Shown in pieces: positions 62,873 through 64,000 of a stretch of 64,000 nt of DNA. How positions within the stretch are numbered: position 1 is the stretch's first letter; each line of letters opens with the position of its first letter. This DNA is from Bacteroidales bacterium. Its GTDB lineage: Bacteria > Bacteroidota > Bacteroidia > Bacteroidales > UBA932. The notes beneath the pieces are model-generated. The model was given only the letters and a program-made list of their open reading frames with translations, was not told the DNA's origin and did not search any database. The stretch spans positions 35,324 through 99,323 of the forward strand of contig JAFRPW010000025.1 of the NCBI GenBank assembly GCA_017428945.1. Direction: 5' to 3'. Position numbers and translations under genes: made by a program.

Positions 62873-62962
62873 TTACTTTCCCTGCTTGATCTGTGCCTGT
62901 GCCGCGGATATTGGTCTATGTATATCAATCAGTTGGGCGGACGCTCTAAACATTTTTCTCAT
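62873..62962 (-). CDS. 29-residue peptide coupled to the XRE regulator
   Basis: A 30-codon frame from ATG at 62960-62962 to TAA at 62873-62875. The ATG overlaps the stop of the XRE regulator gene as ATGA, the same coupling used at the other two junctions of the cassette, and the terminator follows 20 nt later. The peptide (starting MRKMFRASAQLIDIHRPI, ending IKQGK) is basic with no membrane helix. Coupling and position support a real gene, but its length makes this uncertain. Confidence 0.45.
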   Translation of the reverse strand: MRKMFRASAQLIDIHRPISAAQAQIKQGK

Positions 62963-63309
62963 TGTCGTAATTTTTTAATCATTTTATCTGTCAGTCCGGC
63001 GGCTTTCAGCTCCTCCGGAGTTAGTTCCACTTCAACTGTTATCCGTGCCGGCCTTGTATCCTTGGCCAGCTCCCGGCGCAGTTCCTGGATCTCAACCAGA
63101 AGACCGTCCGTCTCGCTGCTGCTCTCGTCGAACAGGTAACCAACACGGATGCCCAGCTCCCGGGCGATGGCCTCGGCGGTACTCATCTTCGCGTCTCCTC
63201 CTGCAAGCACGTTGTCCAGAGTGGCCCGGGATACCCCGCACCGCTCGGCGAGCTGTGACTTATTCAGTCCGCTTGACTGCATCAGCATCTTCAGTCGCTC
63301 CGTATTCAT
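62959..63309 (-). CDS. XRE-family HTH transcriptional regulator
   Basis: A 116-residue protein. Residues about 3-58 form a Cro/C1-type helix-turn-helix (LKMLMQSSGLNKSQLAERCGVSRATLDNVLAGGDAKMSTAEAIARELGI), followed by VGYLFDE and a charged helix (residues about 72-85) that may dimerise. The last 30 residues (TVEVELTPEELKAAGLTDKMIKKLRQ) carry a small acidic-basic tail. It overlaps the membrane protein gene upstream by 4 nt. Together with the other HTH gene it suggests a regulatory module of a mobile element, but no phage structural or integrase gene is in view. Confidence 0.85.
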   Translation of the reverse strand: MNTERLKMLMQSSGLNKSQLAERCGVSRATLDNVLAGGDAKMSTAEAIARELGIRVGYLFDESSSETDGLLVEIQELRRELAKDTRPARITVEVELTPEELKAAGLTDKMIKKLRQ

Positions 63310-63698
63310 GCGTCAAAAGGTTTAAGCATCCGTCCGACAATCTTCTGTAACACCCCAGTCCATTCCAGAATCCGACACACAAGCGTGATGGCGTAGAGCA
63401 CGGCAGCAGCCTTCATCAGAGGGACAACCATGTCCGTCCGGAAGAAAGCCAGCACCCCGGCGAGGATGGAGACCTCAACGGCCCACGTTCCGTAGTAGAA
63501 CGCCGTTCCTGTATCTTTCAATCCCTTCCACTCTGGCTGCTCACTTTTCTTTGCAACCAGATACAAAGCCGCCATCGGGATAATTGTGCCGGGCACCCAG
63601 ATCCAGGCAGGCAGTTCGGTTATGTCTGCGAACTTCCAGCACACCAGAATAGGGAGCACGATACTCGCAACTATCAGAATGTAGTTCAATAGCTTCAT
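63306..63698 (-). CDS. Small four-helix membrane protein of unknown function
   Basis: A 130-residue protein with four predicted membrane helices (residues about 5-24, 32-48, 68-88, 93-112) joined by short loops, one of them charged (KKSEQPEWKGLKD). There is no known domain or catalytic motif. It is flanked on both sides by HTH regulator genes with ATGA overlaps, and both junctions read TTGACGCATGAA. A role as a membrane partner of one of the regulators is only inferred from this coupling. Confidence 0.7.
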   Translation of the reverse strand: MKLLNYILIVASIVLPILVCWKFADITELPAWIWVPGTIIPMAALYLVAKKSEQPEWKGLKDTGTAFYYGTWAVEVSILAGVLAFFRTDMVVPLMKAAAVLYAITLVCRILEWTGVLQKIVGRMLKPFDA

Positions 63699-64000
63699 GC
63701 GTCAAGTGCTTTTATGGTCTGCGCCAACTGCGACATCACAAAGTCTTTCTGCTCATACACCGCCACAAGCATTTTGCATAACTCCAACAACTTGTTTTCC
63801 GGATTTGCGAGAGCGGCCTTCGCATCCCGCGAACTCTTAAGCATTTCCCCCTGACCGGACAGAAGCCAGTCCCCAGAGACGGTTTCGCATTTCGAATAAA
63901 TCAGTTCAGCGTCGAAAGTATTGCGGTTTTCCCAAGTGTTAATTGTCTGTGGCCTTACGCCTAACATATTGGCAAACTGCGACTTATTACCACTCGTAAA
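63695..64000 (-). CDS. CI-repressor-type HTH protein, 5' end cut by window edge
   Basis: At least 101 residues are in view, and the frame stays open to base 64000, so the N-terminus lies outside. The visible start (TSGNKSQFANMLGVRPQTINTWENRNTFDAELIYSKCE) is the recognition part of a bacteriophage CI-type HTH domain, followed by VSGDWLLSGQGEM, a common ending of that domain in Bacteroidales regulators. A C-terminal helical segment (residues about 60-100) could mediate oligomerisation. An internal ATG at 63967 is not the real start because the HTH begins upstream of it. Confidence 0.78.
   Translation of the reverse strand, partial: FTSGNKSQFANMLGVRPQTINTWENRNTFDAELIYSKCETVSGDWLLSGQGEMLKSSRDAKAALANPENKLLELCKMLVAVYEQKDFVMSQLAQTIKALDA

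Overview
The window comes from the chromosome of a member of the Bacteroidota, most likely the order Bacteroidales. The evidence is the gene families present: TPR-type sensor kinases, fimbrillin-like lipoproteins, a UpxY-type antiterminator, a TonB-dependent receptor paired with a DUF4249 lipoprotein, and large alpha-2-macroglobulins. The promoters also fit the Bacteroides consensus (TTTG, about 20 nt, TAnnTTTG). I cannot name the genus or species from sequence alone. No tRNA, rRNA, CRISPR array, transposase or integrase was seen.

Layout. (1) 1-4.5 kb, minus strand: a signalling operon with a TPR histidine kinase, a kinase-less TPR paralogue, a stand-alone receiver protein and a third TPR protein cut by the window edge. 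(2) 4.6-13.2 kb, minus strand: one long operon from a clear promoter at 13187-13218. It encodes a priming sugar-phosphate transferase, a UpxY/NusG-type antiterminator, a 57-residue peptide and three large fimbrillin-type lipoproteins. (3) 13.4-15.2 kb, plus strand: a small outer-membrane barrel protein and an OmpA-family protein. (4) 15.4-39.8 kb, plus strand: a Wzx/Wzy-type surface polysaccharide locus of about 22 genes, mostly joined by short overlaps. It holds a flippase, a radical SAM protein, a pyruvyltransferase, at least nine glycosyltransferases, two acetyltransferases, a Wzy-like polymerase, Wza and Wzc. In its middle lies a phosphorylcholine module (LicD, LicC, LicA and a BCCT choline transporter). 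The central part (about 15-32 kb) looks more AT-rich than its flanks, which suggests a horizontally exchanged block. (5) 39.8-47.3 kb, minus strand: penicillin-binding protein 1C and a thioester-bearing alpha-2-macroglobulin lipoprotein, a classic pair. (6) 47.3-62.6 kb: a MalY/PatB-type lyase with a DUF3737 protein; a plus-strand operon of a lipoprotein, a TonB-dependent receptor and a DUF4249 lipoprotein; groESL; a second alpha-2-macroglobulin without thioester; and folC. (7) 62.8-64 kb, minus strand: an ATGA-coupled cassette of two different HTH regulators, a small membrane protein and a 29-residue peptide, closed by a strong terminator.

Two observations stand out. The first is a complete choline uptake, activation and transfer pathway inside a Bacteroidales polysaccharide cluster, with a BCCT carrier where Haemophilus uses LicB. 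The second is a set of small palindromic repeat families. One is a roughly 105-bp double hairpin present twice in opposite orientations. Others have entered conserved genes (folC, pbpC and the second alpha-2-macroglobulin) in frame, so the proteins carry repeat-derived inserts; folC is about 60 residues longer than usual because of this.
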